The notes beneath the pieces were generated by a model. The model made no database searches, had not been told where the DNA came from, and saw nothing but the letters and a program-made list of their open reading frames with translations. A stretch of 46,919 bases of DNA from Lysobacteraceae bacterium. Lineage in GTDB: Bacteria > Pseudomonadota > Gammaproteobacteria > Xanthomonadales > Ahniellaceae. The DNA lies in contig JAJTHZ010000134.1 of the NCBI GenBank assembly GCA_021299185.1, positions 1 through 46,919 of the forward strand, read 5' to 3'. Position numbers and translations under genes: made by a program. Position 1 is the first letter of the stretch, and every line of letters begins with the position of its first letter. Shown piece after piece: positions 17,345 through 25,501 of this stretch.

Positions 17345-18616
17345 TCAAAGCCCCAACACCAGATCCTCCGCCTGCACCCGATCCAGCCGGATCCGATTGG
17401 CGAACAGCGAGAACGCGAGCATCCCGGCCAGCCCGTTGGCGCGCGAGATCCAGTGCGGCACGTACAGCGGTGCCTTCAGCCAGCCGGCATCGAACCACGG
17501 CTCCAGCGCGATCACGTCGTGCAGGGTCATCTTGCCGGCGAACAGCAGGCGGATCAGTTTCAGCCGCGAGTTCTTCAGCGCCCAGCGGAAGAAGGTGTGC
17601 ACGCTGAGCAGGCCGTGCAGGTAGACCGTGTCCTTGGTGAACGCAGCACCGCCGGTCAGCGGCACGCCGCGGAACACGCGCTGCGCACTGGTGAACGAGT
17701 CGGTGTCCGACTGCCCGCCGGCGAGGAAGTACTTGAACACGTCGATGAAGTCGGCGCCCTTGAGCGCCATGTCGATCGCGATGATACGCATCGAGATGCG
17801 CTTCATGCGGCCGATGTCGATGCTGCCGGTGATCAGTTCGGCGAAGGTGGCGAGCCCTTCCTGGGTGGCGGTGATGCGCGGCGAGTTGATGCCCAGCGTC
17901 GGCAGGTTGGCCTGCTCGCGGCCATTGAGCGCGGTCAGCGAATGCACGAAGGCCTCGTGCTCGAGCAATTGGTGGCGGTCGTACTCGGAGAACGCGGTCG
18001 CCGAGCGCAGCCGGATGCGCGTCGGGCCGGCGGCGGCCTTGGCCATCAGGGTGGGGTCGATCTCCACCCGCACCTTGTGGTGCACGAAGAAGCGGCTGAT
18101 CTGTTCCTGCAACTCGGCCTGCAGGGTCTCGGCCGACAGGCAGTAGTCGGCCTCCTGCGCGGCGAGTTCGTGCGAGAGCTCGTCGGCCAGGCCGATGAAG
18201 TGGCGCGCGGCGTCGATGTTGTGCACCTCGGAGCCCGGCAGTTCGTCGCCCGGCTTGCCGAACAGGCGGATCGAGTGCTCGGCGACCTCCTCGGTGCCCA
18301 GCGCATCCAGCAGGCGGGTCGCGATGTCGAGCGATTCGGCGGTGCGCCAGATGTAGTCGGCGACCGGGTGGTCGCCGAAGGTGTGCGCGGCCTCCTGCAC
18401 GGCCTCGATCTCGTCGCGCGTGCCGGAGTAGTCGGCGCGCGGGTAGACGATCTCCGGCAGGTGCACACGGCCGTGGTGCCAGCGTTCGAGGAATTCGGCC
18501 TGCGCGCGCGCCGGCCACGAGACCGCCGAGAGCAGCTTGATCGGCTTGGCGGCCTGCACCAGGCGCCGGTCGAGGGCGGCCAGTTCCTGCAGGATGCGCG
18601 CCTCGTCCGGGGCCAT
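17345..18616 (-). CDS. QEGLA-motif protein (DUF1704/MATCAP-like putative metallopeptidase)
   Basis: A 423-residue protein of the flavohaemoglobin-expression-modulating QEGLA family (DUF1704). The defining TATQEGLATF is present. Upstream is H220-E221-AFV-H225, an HExxxH arrangement seen in the related eukaryotic tyrosine carboxypeptidases (MATCAP), so zinc peptidase activity is plausible; the bacterial substrate is unknown. No signal peptide or membrane segment is visible. It starts two bases after the rsgA stop, so the two genes are co-transcribed. The regulatory name comes from early work on flavohaemoglobin and nothing in this window supports that role. Confidence 0.82.
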   Translation of the reverse strand: MAPDEARILQELAALDRRLVQAAKPIKLLSAVSWPARAQAEFLERWHHGRVHLPEIVYPRADYSGTRDEIEAVQEAAHTFGDHPVADYIWRTAESLDIATRLLDALGTEEVAEHSIRLFGKPGDELPGSEVHNIDAARHFIGLADELSHELAAQEADYCLSAETLQAELQEQISRFFVHHKVRVEIDPTLMAKAAAGPTRIRLRSATAFSEYDRHQLLEHEAFVHSLTALNGREQANLPTLGINSPRITATQEGLATFAELITGSIDIGRMKRISMRIIAIDMALKGADFIDVFKYFLAGGQSDTDSFTSAQRVFRGVPLTGGAAFTKDTVYLHGLLSVHTFFRWALKNSRLKLIRLLFAGKMTLHDVIALEPWFDAGWLKAPLYVPHWISRANGLAGMLAFSLFANRIRLDRVQAEDLVLGL

Positions 18617-18618
18617 TG

Positions 18619-19707
18619 TCAGCGCGCGCCGTACTTGTCCGTGAGGCGCTTGCCCAGCGCGCGGTTCATGACCTTCTCGTGGCGCTTGCGCACCTGCTGC
18701 GCGGCGAGGCTGTCGCGCGCCGCGCCCAGTTCCGCCTGCAGCTTGAGCCAGTTGTCCCAATGGCCGCGATCGAGCCGGCCCTCGGCCAGCGCGGCCTGCA
18801 CCGCGCAGCCGGGCTCGGCGCCGTGCGCGCAATCGCGGAAGCGGCAGCCGGTGGCGAGCTCGGCGATGTCGCCGAACTGACCGGCGTCGAGATCCTCCGC
18901 GCCGGTGAGCTTGAGTTCCCGCATGCCCGGCGTGTCGATCAGGCAGCCGCCGGCGGGCAGCGGGATCAGCGCCCGGTGCACGGTCGTGTGGCGACCGCGG
19001 CTGTCGGATTCGCGCACCTCGCTGGTCTTCTGCTTCTCGATCCCGAGCAGGGTGTTGGTGAGGGTCGACTTGCCGGCGCCGGACGAGCCGACCAGCACCA
19101 CCGTGCTGCCGCCGCGCACGAACGGCGCGAGCTGCTCCGCGGTCGCGAGGTCCTTGGCGTTGACCGCCAGCACCACCGCACCCGGCGCGAGGCGCTCCAC
19201 CTCGCGCCGGCGCGCGGCCGGGTCGTCGCAGCGGTCGGCCTTGGTCAGCACCACCACCGGCTGCGCACCGCTGCCCTCGACCAGCACCAGGTAGCGCTCG
19301 ATGCGCCGCGGGTTGAAGTCGTCGTCGAGGCCGCAGACCACCAGCACCACGTCGACGTTCGCCGCGATCACCTGCGCCACGTGGCGCTCGCCGGCCGCGC
19401 CGCGGACCAGCGCGGAACGACGCGGCAGCAGGCGCTCGACCAGCGGCGGCTGGCCCGGCGCGAGCACGACCCAGTCGCCCACCGCCGGCCGCGCCAGCGG
19501 GTCCACGCCCGCGCGCACCATCGATGCCGGTGCGGCCACCGCGAACACCGAGGCGCCGTCGTCGACCCGGTAGCCGCTGCGGTGCTGTTCCACCACGCGC
19601 GCGATCCGGCGGCCGCCATCGGTGGCGGCGCCGGGCAGGGCATCATCTTCCGCGCGCCAGCCGATACGGGCGAGCGCGCTGGCGGCGGGTGATTGCACGG
19701 GGTCCAC
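18619..19707 (-). CDS. rsgA: Ribosome small-subunit-dependent GTPase RsgA
   Basis: A circularly permuted GTPase of 362 residues that assists late maturation of the 30S subunit. An OB-like N-terminal domain is followed by G4 (VVLTKADRCDD), G1 (VLVGSSGAGKSTL), a switch region (SDSRGRHTTVHR) and G3 (LIDTPGMRE), the permuted order typical of RsgA. A C-terminal zinc knuckle follows (CRFRDCAHGAEPGC). The reported start is a GTG at 19707. A second in-frame GTG lies at 19698. A conserved 40-bp promoter-like element ends only 5 bp upstream, so the message may be leaderless or start at the second codon. The QEGLA gene follows in the same operon. Confidence 0.95.
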   Translation of the reverse strand: MDPVQSPAASALARIGWRAEDDALPGAATDGGRRIARVVEQHRSGYRVDDGASVFAVAAPASMVRAGVDPLARPAVGDWVVLAPGQPPLVERLLPRRSALVRGAAGERHVAQVIAANVDVVLVVCGLDDDFNPRRIERYLVLVEGSGAQPVVVLTKADRCDDPAARRREVERLAPGAVVLAVNAKDLATAEQLAPFVRGGSTVVLVGSSGAGKSTLTNTLLGIEKQKTSEVRESDSRGRHTTVHRALIPLPAGGCLIDTPGMRELKLTGAEDLDAGQFGDIAELATGCRFRDCAHGAEPGCAVQAALAEGRLDRGHWDNWLKLQAELGAARDSLAAQQVRKRHEKVMNRALGKRLTDKYGAR

Positions 19708-19712
19708 GGGGC

Positions 19713-19752
19713 CAGTCTAGGGAGCCGCCGGGGAAGTCTCCACCCCCGCGTC
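19713..19752 (-). promoter_or_regulatory. 40-bp element upstream of rsgA, copy 1 of 2
   Basis: This 40-bp stretch matches 42276-42315, upstream of the thioesterase gene, at 35 of 40 positions, including an unbroken 19-bp core (AAGTCTCCACCCCCGCGTC on the plus strand). On the coding strand it reads GGTGGAGACTT, about 14 bases, then CCTAGACTG. The two-block layout suggests a -35 and -10 pair recognised by one sigma factor. Confidence 0.6.
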
Positions 19753-19825
19753 TTCCTGCGCGCGGACCGCCGTGGCGGCGCCTGCACAGCGGGCTGGCTA
19801 GGATGGTGGTTTGGGGGGACCTGCC

Positions 19826-20212
19826 ATGCATCGATTCGCAATCGTGGTGCTGTCGCTCGGCGGCCTCGGCTTCCTGGCCTTCGGGCTCGCCTTCCTGGTG
19901 GCGCCGCTCGCGACCTTCGCCCTCACCGGCGTGTCGATCTCCGGCGCGGTCGCGGCGGCCGAGATCATGGCCTTCTACGGCGGCCTGGAGATCGCGCTCG
20001 GCGGCCTGCTGCTGGCCTGCGCGTGGTCGCCGTCGCGGCGCCGCGACGGCCTGCTGCTGATGGGCGCGGCCTACGCCTGTATCGGACTGGCGCGCGTTGC
20101 CGGCATGCTGGTGCACGGCGCCGACACGCCGTTCCTGCGCATCGCGCTGGGGCTGGAACTGGGGTTGGCCGCGCTGGCGCTGTTCGCGCTGCCGGCGCTG
20201 CGCCGCGGCTGA
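19826..20212 (+). CDS. Small DUF4345-like membrane protein
   Basis: A 128-residue protein made almost entirely of four hydrophobic helices (about 4-30, 36-58, 70-92, 98-124). The pattern AAEIMAFYGGLEIALGG after the first helix resembles the DUF4345 family of unknown function. The ATG at 19826 is preceded by GGGGGGACC. A TAGGAT -10-like box lies at about 19799. It is monocistronic and divergent from rsgA. Nothing suggests a specific role. Confidence 0.75.
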   Translation: MHRFAIVVLSLGGLGFLAFGLAFLVAPLATFALTGVSISGAVAAAEIMAFYGGLEIALGGLLLACAWSPSRRRDGLLLMGAAYACIGLARVAGMLVHGADTPFLRIALGLELGLAALALFALPALRRG

Positions 20213-20243
20213 GCCGCGCCCGCGCCGCGGCCCCGGAGAAAGG

Positions 20244-20265
20244 GCCGGCACGTCCCTGTGCCGGC
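20244..20265. terminator. Hairpin between convergent genes
   Basis: An 8-bp perfect stem GCCGGCAC/GTGCCGGC with a 6-nt loop sits in the 130-bp gap between the convergent DUF4345-like and adaptor genes. No T-tract follows on either side, so it is at best a weak bidirectional terminator or an mRNA end stabiliser. Confidence 0.4.
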
Positions 20266-20342
20266 GGGGGGAGGTGGCGCGGTGGGGGTTCGCGGGACCG
20301 GTGGGGGAGGACCGGGCCCGGCACCGCGCCGGGGGAACGGGA

Positions 20343-21446
20343 TCAGAGAGCAGCCGTGGTCGCCTTCGATTCGGGGGATACCGGAGCAAGCGGCAGCACC
20401 GGCGCGCCGTCGGTCAGCGTGGCCTGGCCGACCACTACCACCTGCTCGCCGGCGGCGACGCCGTCCAGCACCTGCACGCGGTCACCGTCGGCGAGCCCGA
20501 TGCGGACCGCACGCCGCTGCGCCTTGCCATCGGCGACCACGAACACATGGCGGCTGCCGTCGTCCTCGACCACGGCGGCACGCGGCGCGAGCACGGCATC
20601 GGCGATCCGCTCGTAGTTGACGCCGAGGCGCACGAACAGACCCGGCCGCAGGGCGCCATCGGTGTTGTCGACTTCGACCACGGCGGCCAGCGTGCCGCTG
20701 GCACGATCGACCACCGGGGCCATGCGCTGCACGCGCGCGGCGAACGCGCGCCCCGGGATGGCGTCCGCCTCGAAACGCACCGGCGCGCCGGCGTGGATCA
20801 TCGCCGCGGAACGCTCCGGCACGTCGATCCGCGCCTGCAGCACGTCGAAATCGGCGATCGCGAACGCCTGCTCGTCCTTCTTCAGCCACTGGCCGTGCTT
20901 GACGAAGCGGCGCGTCACCACGCCGGCGTACGGCGCGCGGATCGCGGTCTTGTCCAGGTCGAGGCGCGCGAGGTCGACCACCGCGGCCTGGGTCTGCGCC
21001 TCGTAGCGCGTGCGGTCGAAGGCCTCGCGGCTGATCATCTGGCGCTCGATCAGGCGCTGGTTGCGCGCCACGTCGTGCCGCATGCGATCGGCTTCGGTGG
21101 CGACGCGGCGCAGTTCCAGCGCCTGCTTCGCGCTGTCGATGCGCGCCAGCACCTGGCCGGCGACCACGCGATCACCCTCCTCGACCTCGATCGACACCAC
21201 CTCGCCGGGCATCTCGGCCAGCAGCACGGCCTCACGCTCGGCCTCGAGCGTGGCGGTGGCGAGGTAGACCGGCGCGAGCACGCCGCGCTCGACCGCGGCG
21301 ACCTCGACCGGCGTGCCGGGCACGACCGGTGCTTCCTGCGCGGCCACGCTGGCGGTCGCGCCGCCACCGCAGCCCGACAGGCCGGCGACGGTCGCCGCCA
21401 GGACGATGGCCAGCGCGGTGCGACGATGGAGGGTGTTCAGGGTCAC
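20343..21446 (-). CDS. RND-type efflux periplasmic adaptor (HlyD/MFP family) lipoprotein
   Basis: A 367-residue membrane fusion protein. The N-terminal signal with lipobox LSGC (around residues 23-26) predicts an inner-membrane-anchored lipoprotein. The two half-lipoyl motifs (EMPGEVVSIEVEEGDRV and RAPYAGVVTRRFV) flank an alpha-helical hairpin (about 105-165), followed by beta-barrel and membrane-proximal domains. Such adaptors bridge an RND pump and an outer membrane channel, but neither is encoded nearby, so it must pair with a pump elsewhere or have been separated from it. It starts at a GTG two bases after the stop of a 55-codon ORF, implying coupled translation. Confidence 0.88.
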   Translation of the reverse strand: MTLNTLHRRTALAIVLAATVAGLSGCGGGATASVAAQEAPVVPGTPVEVAAVERGVLAPVYLATATLEAEREAVLLAEMPGEVVSIEVEEGDRVVAGQVLARIDSAKQALELRRVATEADRMRHDVARNQRLIERQMISREAFDRTRYEAQTQAAVVDLARLDLDKTAIRAPYAGVVTRRFVKHGQWLKKDEQAFAIADFDVLQARIDVPERSAAMIHAGAPVRFEADAIPGRAFAARVQRMAPVVDRASGTLAAVVEVDNTDGALRPGLFVRLGVNYERIADAVLAPRAAVVEDDGSRHVFVVADGKAQRRAVRIGLADGDRVQVLDGVAAGEQVVVVGQATLTDGAPVLPLAPVSPESKATTAAL

Positions 21447-21448
21447 GA

Positions 21449-21616
21449 TCAGGCGGCCTTGGGCATCTCGACAGAACGGGAAACCGGCGTCACGGCGACC
21501 GGCGAAACCGTCGGCGCGGCGGCAGCAGGATCCGTGCCGGCGGTGTTGGCGGCCTCGAGGGCACGCGCGAATACCGGCAGCAGGGCGTTGAACAGGGTTT
21601 CTTCGAACGACTTCAT
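21449..21616 (-). CDS. Small ORF (55 aa) leading the adaptor operon
   Basis: This short frame encodes MKSFEETLFNALLPVFARAL followed by a Thr/Ala/Pro/Val-rich tail ending SVEMPKAA. It has the best Shine-Dalgarno sequence in the neighbourhood (AAGGAG, 8 bp before the ATG). It ends two bases before the GTG of the adaptor gene, so the adaptor depends on it for efficient translation. The N-terminal half could form an amphipathic helix; no transmembrane helix or known family is recognised. It could be a real microprotein partner of the pump or simply a translated leader. Confidence 0.6.
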   Translation of the reverse strand: MKSFEETLFNALLPVFARALEAANTAGTDPAAAAPTVSPVAVTPVSRSVEMPKAA

Positions 21617-21670
21617 GGCGAACTCCTTGTCGGTGGTTGGCGTCGGGTTGTTGGCTTGGTGTTGTAGGTC

Positions 21671-21698
21671 ACTATAACACCAGATCAGAGCCTGCCCA
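21671..21698 (-). promoter_or_regulatory. Predicted sigma-70 promoter of the adaptor operon
   Basis: On the minus strand TGGGCA (21693-21698), a 16-bp spacer and TATAGT (21671-21676) lie about 55 bp before the small ORF. An A-rich tract (complement of 21716-21730) sits where an UP element would be. The rest of 21617-21939 holds an inverted pair TGACTTCCGG (minus at 21703-21712, plus at 21801-21810) and the palindrome CTTCCGGAAG at 21804-21813, possible regulator sites. TAGCAT near 21904 is a candidate -10 for the divergent aminotransferase. Confidence 0.45.
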
Positions 21699-21939
21699 TA
21701 TGCCGGAAGTCATGTCGTTTTTTCTTTTCCCGACAGACACTTCCGCACGGTGCACAGGGTAGGCCCGGCGAGGCTCGGCCGCCTCTGCCAGAAGATGCAG
21801 TGACTTCCGGAAGGGTTGCGGCCCGGATTCGGGCCGGTTCAGGGCGGGTTGGGGCGCGGTGCGGGCGCCGGCACGCGCCGTGCAGCGGCTCGACCGAAGT
21901 CGGCTAGCATCGGGCCGATTCCCGTTGCAGTGTCCTGCC

Positions 21940-23193
21940 ATGCCCCAACGCGCCTACGCCGCCAGCCCGCGCCTGTCCGAGGTCCGCTACGAGATCCGCG
22001 GGGAACTCGCCCATCGCGCGCGCGAACTCGAATCCCGCGGCGCGGAAATCCTGCGCCTGAACATCGGCAACCCAGGCGTCTACGGGTTCACGGTGCCGGG
22101 GCACCTGCGCGAGGCGATCGAACGCAACCTGACGCGCAGCGAGGCGTACTGCGTCGAGCAGGGCCTCAACGACGCGCGCGCGGCGATCGTCGCCCAGCAG
22201 CGCAAGCGCGGCGCGCCGAACGTGGCGGTGGAAACCACCTTCGTCGGCAACGGCGTCAGCGAACTGATCGACATCGCGCTGCGCGCGCTGCTCGCACCCG
22301 GCGACGAGGTGCTGGTGCCCTCGCCCGACTACCCGCTGTGGACGGCCAGCACCATCCTCAACGGCGGCACCGCCGTGCACTACGAGTGCAGCGCCGCCAA
22401 CGGCTTCCTGCCCGATCCGGATGCACTGGAGGCGCAGATCACGCCGCGCACGCGCGCGCTGGTGGTGATCAACCCCAACAACCCCACCGGCGCGGTGTAT
22501 CCGCGCGCGCTGCTGGAGCGGCTGGCCGACATCGCCACCCGCCACCGGCTGGTGCTGATGTGCGACGAGATCTACGACCAGGTGCTGTACGACGACGCCG
22601 AGTTCGTGCCGATGGGCAAGCTGGCGCCGGACACCCTGGTGGTGTCGCTGTCGGGGCTGAGCAAGGTGCACCGCGCCTGCGGCTACCGCGTCGGCTGGCT
22701 GTCGCTGTCCGGCGACGTCAAGCGCGCGGCCGAGTACGTGCATGGGCTGGTCCTGCTCGCCGCGCTGCGCCTGTGCAGCAACGTGACCGCGCAGTGGGCG
22801 ATCGTGCCCGCACTCACCGGCCCCGACACGATCAGCGAACTGACCCGCCCGGGCGGGCGCATGTTCGAGTCGCGCCGCGCGATCCTGGAGGCGGTCGAAC
22901 GCAGCCGCTTCCTGTCGGTCGCGCGTCCCGCGGGCGCGCTGTACGCCTTCCCCGGCATCGACACCACGCTCACCGGCCCGATCGACGACCACGCCTGGGC
23001 GCTCGACCTGCTGGAGAACGAGCAGGTGCTGCTGGTGCCGGGCTCGAGTTTCAACGTCGCCTACCGCAACCACTTCCGCGTCACGGTGCTGCCGCAGGCG
23101 CCGGTGATCGCCGAGGTGTTCGGTCGCATCGAGCGCTCGCTGGAGCGCCACGCCGCGCGCAACGGCGGCCAGCGCCATGTGGCGGTGGCCTAG
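21940..23193 (+). CDS. PLP-dependent aminotransferase, AlaA-like
   Basis: A class I/II aminotransferase of 417 residues. The N-terminal pattern LRLNIGNPGVYGF is close to that of E. coli AlaA (glutamate-pyruvate aminotransferase), as is the length. NPNNPTGAVY is the conserved substrate and PLP loop. Lys242 in SGLSKVHRACGYRVGW is the Schiff-base lysine, and the downstream Arg of GYRVGW is also in place. The protein is cytoplasmic. It probably makes alanine from pyruvate and glutamate. The ATG at 21940 sits directly before MPQRAYAAS; the frame is open upstream but the extra residues are not family-like. The 3' end overlaps the SGNH hydrolase gene by 17 bp. Confidence 0.9.
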   Translation: MPQRAYAASPRLSEVRYEIRGELAHRARELESRGAEILRLNIGNPGVYGFTVPGHLREAIERNLTRSEAYCVEQGLNDARAAIVAQQRKRGAPNVAVETTFVGNGVSELIDIALRALLAPGDEVLVPSPDYPLWTASTILNGGTAVHYECSAANGFLPDPDALEAQITPRTRALVVINPNNPTGAVYPRALLERLADIATRHRLVLMCDEIYDQVLYDDAEFVPMGKLAPDTLVVSLSGLSKVHRACGYRVGWLSLSGDVKRAAEYVHGLVLLAALRLCSNVTAQWAIVPALTGPDTISELTRPGGRMFESRRAILEAVERSRFLSVARPAGALYAFPGIDTTLTGPIDDHAWALDLLENEQVLLVPGSSFNVAYRNHFRVTVLPQAPVIAEVFGRIERSLERHAARNGGQRHVAVA

Positions 23194-23851
23194 CGCGCTG
23201 TTGCTGGCCGCGGCGGCGATGGCGGTGCACGCCGACGACGCGCCGCAGCGCCTGCTGGCGCTCGGCGATTCCTACACCATCGGCGAGGACGTCGCCGAAG
23301 ACGGCCGCTGGCCGGTGCAGCTCGCCGCCCTGCTGCGCGGCGAAGGCATGGCGGTCGAGCCGCCGACGGTCGTCGCCCGCACCGGCTGGACCACCGACGA
23401 ACTCTCGGCGGCGATGGACGATGCCACGTTCGCGCCGCCCTACGACCTCGTCACCCTCCTGATCGGGGTCAACAACCAGTACCGCGGCCGGCCGCTGGAC
23501 GAATACGAGGCGCAGTTCGACGCGCTGCTGGTGCGCGCGATCGAACTCGCCGGCCATCGCGCCGGGCGCGTGCTGGTGCTGTCGATCCCCGACTGGGGCG
23601 TGACGCCGTTCGCCGCGAAGTCCGGCCGCGACGTCGCGCGCATCGGCGCCGAACTCGACGCCTTCAACCGCAGCGCGGCGGCGATCAGCGCCGGCCGTGG
23701 CGTCGCCTTCGTCGACATCACGCCGATCTCGCGCGATCCGGGCGCGCAGCCGGCGATGATCGCCGCCGACGGCCTGCACCCGTCGGCCGCGCAGTACGCC
23801 CTGTGGGCGCAGCGCGCGCTGCCGGTGGCCAGGCGCCTGCTGGCGCGCTGA
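23177..23851 (+). CDS. Exported SGNH/GDSL hydrolase
   Basis: A 224-residue esterase-type protein. It has a signal peptide (MWRWPSALLLAAAAMAVHA), so it acts in the periplasm or outside. Block I GDSYT with nucleophile Ser32, block III GVNNQ and block V DGLHPS with Asp198 and His201 form the expected catalytic set. The fold matches small lipolytic acyl hydrolases; the substrate is not evident. Its start lies inside the end of the aminotransferase gene, so the two are translated from one message. Confidence 0.87.
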   Translation: MWRWPSALLLAAAAMAVHADDAPQRLLALGDSYTIGEDVAEDGRWPVQLAALLRGEGMAVEPPTVVARTGWTTDELSAAMDDATFAPPYDLVTLLIGVNNQYRGRPLDEYEAQFDALLVRAIELAGHRAGRVLVLSIPDWGVTPFAAKSGRDVARIGAELDAFNRSAAAISAGRGVAFVDITPISRDPGAQPAMIAADGLHPSAAQYALWAQRALPVARRLLAR

Positions 23852-23886
23852 GCGCGGGCCAGCGCGCGCCGCACGCAGCGTGTCCT

Positions 23887-23962
23887 GTGGGAGCCGGTTC
23901 CACCGGCGACCGCCCTGCGGCGAGCCTTCATCAGGCCGATCGCCGGTGGAACCGGCTCCCAC
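23887..23962. repeat. Class-B repeat: perfect 23-bp inverted repeat
   Basis: The arms 23887-23909 and 23940-23962 are exact reverse complements beginning GTGGGAGCCGGTTCC. They enclose 30 bases. The element follows the SGNH gene by about 35 bp and may act as a transcript end. A related single arm (GTGGGAGCCGGCTCCGCC) lies near 29692, and a diverged one (GTGGGAGCGGCGCGTGCGCC) at about 24005. Confidence 0.8.
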
Positions 23963-24091
23963 CCAACCCGAATCTTCGAATCGCCGTGGCAAGGCCCAGG
24001 CCTTGTGGGAGCGGCGCGTGCGCCGCGATGGCGCGATGTCCGGGCGACGCGACGCCGTGGCATCGACACCGGCCCCCGATACACTCCCGCC

Positions 24092-25501
24092 ATGCCCACC
24101 CCGCTCGAAGAACTGCTCGGCGCCCGCCCGCACGACGCGCCGCGGGTGGCGCTGGTCGAAGACCCGGCGGAAGCGCTGGCGCTGCGGCTCGCGCTGGTCG
24201 ACGCCGCGCGCGAGCGCATCGACGCCCAGTACTACATCTGGGAGAAGGACCTCGCCGGCCGCGTGCTGGCGCAGCGGCTGTTCGTAGCCGCCGACCGCGG
24301 GGTGAAGGTGCGCGTGCTGCTCGATGACGTCGAACTGGGACCCAGCGACGTGCCGTGGCTCGCGCTCGACATCCACCCCTGCATCGACGTGCGCGTGTTC
24401 AACCCGTTCCGCAACCGCGTCGACCGCGGCTGGCGGCGCGTGCTGGAGGGCCTGATGGCGTTCCGGCGCCTCAACCACCGCATGCACAACAAGTCGCTCA
24501 CGGTGGACGACACCGCGACCCTGGTCGGCGGGCGCAACATCGGCAACGCCTATTTCGGTCTCGACGTGCGGGCCAACTTCTTCGACCTCGACGTGCTCGC
24601 CACCGGCACCACCGCGCCCGAGGTACGGGCCAGTTTCGAAGCGTTCTGGGACAGTCCGCACGCGCGCCCGCTGAACGAGCTGGCGCGCGTGCGATTCACG
24701 CCGCTGCGCCTGCTCGAGCGGCGCCGGCGGCTCGATCGTTTCGCCACCCGCGCACTGGCGAGCCTGCACAGCGGACCGTGGGACGAGCCGATGGCGCGCA
24801 CCCAACTGGCGCGCTGCGCGCCGCGACTGGCGGCCGCCGACGTCGCGGTGCTGACCGACCTGCCGGACAAGATGCGCGACGGTGCCTCGCCGATCGCCGA
24901 TGGCTTCGCGGCCTTGTGTGAGGGTGCCGAGCGCGAGGCCCTGCTGGAAAGCGCCTACTTCGTCCCCGGTGCGGCGGGCACGGCCGCGTTCGCGGCGATG
25001 GTGGCGCGCGGCGTGCGCGTGCGCGTGGCGACCAATTCGCTGGCCGCCACCGACGTGCCGCTGGTGCACGGCGGCTACGCCGCCTGGCGCCGCCCGCTGC
25101 TGCGCGCAGGGGTCGCCCTGCACGAGGTGCGACCGACCCTGCCCGCGGGGCTTCGCCCCGTGCTGCGCTGGCGACGCTCGCGGGCCGCGCTGCACACCAA
25201 GGCCGCCGCGATCGACCGCCAGCGCGCCTTCGTCGGCTCGATGAACCTCGACCCGCGCTCGGCACGCATCAATACCGAGATCGGCCTGCGCATCGACTGC
25301 CCGGCATTCGCCGAACAGGTCGCCGCCGCACTGGACCGCACGACCGCGCCGGAGCGCTCGTGGGCGCTCGCCCTCGACCCGCGCGGCCGCCTGCGCTGGC
25401 ACGCCGGCGAGGGGATGCTGCGCCGCGAGCCGCGCGCCGGTTGGGCGCGGCGCCTGCTGGCCTTCGTCGTGCGCCTGCTGCCGGTGCACGACTGGCTGTA
25501 G
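24092..25501 (+). CDS. clsC: Phospholipase D-like cardiolipin synthase, ClsC-type
   Basis: A 469-residue PLD-superfamily protein with two catalytic motifs: H132-N-K-(x4)-D followed by GGRNIGNAYFG, and H368-T-K-(x4)-D followed by GSMNLDPRS. Length and N-terminal pattern (ALVDAARERIDAQYYIWEKD) match E. coli ClsC, which makes cardiolipin from phosphatidylglycerol and phosphatidylethanolamine. ClsC needs YmdB for full activity, and no ymdB is visible here. No clear signal or transmembrane helix is present. The TAG stop codon is supplied by the first bases of the adjoining REP element, so insertion of the repeat may have set the C-terminus. Confidence 0.85.
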   Translation: MPTPLEELLGARPHDAPRVALVEDPAEALALRLALVDAARERIDAQYYIWEKDLAGRVLAQRLFVAADRGVKVRVLLDDVELGPSDVPWLALDIHPCIDVRVFNPFRNRVDRGWRRVLEGLMAFRRLNHRMHNKSLTVDDTATLVGGRNIGNAYFGLDVRANFFDLDVLATGTTAPEVRASFEAFWDSPHARPLNELARVRFTPLRLLERRRRLDRFATRALASLHSGPWDEPMARTQLARCAPRLAAADVAVLTDLPDKMRDGASPIADGFAALCEGAEREALLESAYFVPGAAGTAAFAAMVARGVRVRVATNSLAATDVPLVHGGYAAWRRPLLRAGVALHEVRPTLPAGLRPVLRWRRSRAALHTKAAAIDRQRAFVGSMNLDPRSARINTEIGLRIDCPAFAEQVAAALDRTTAPERSWALALDPRGRLRWHAGEGMLRREPRAGWARRLLAFVVRLLPVHDWL

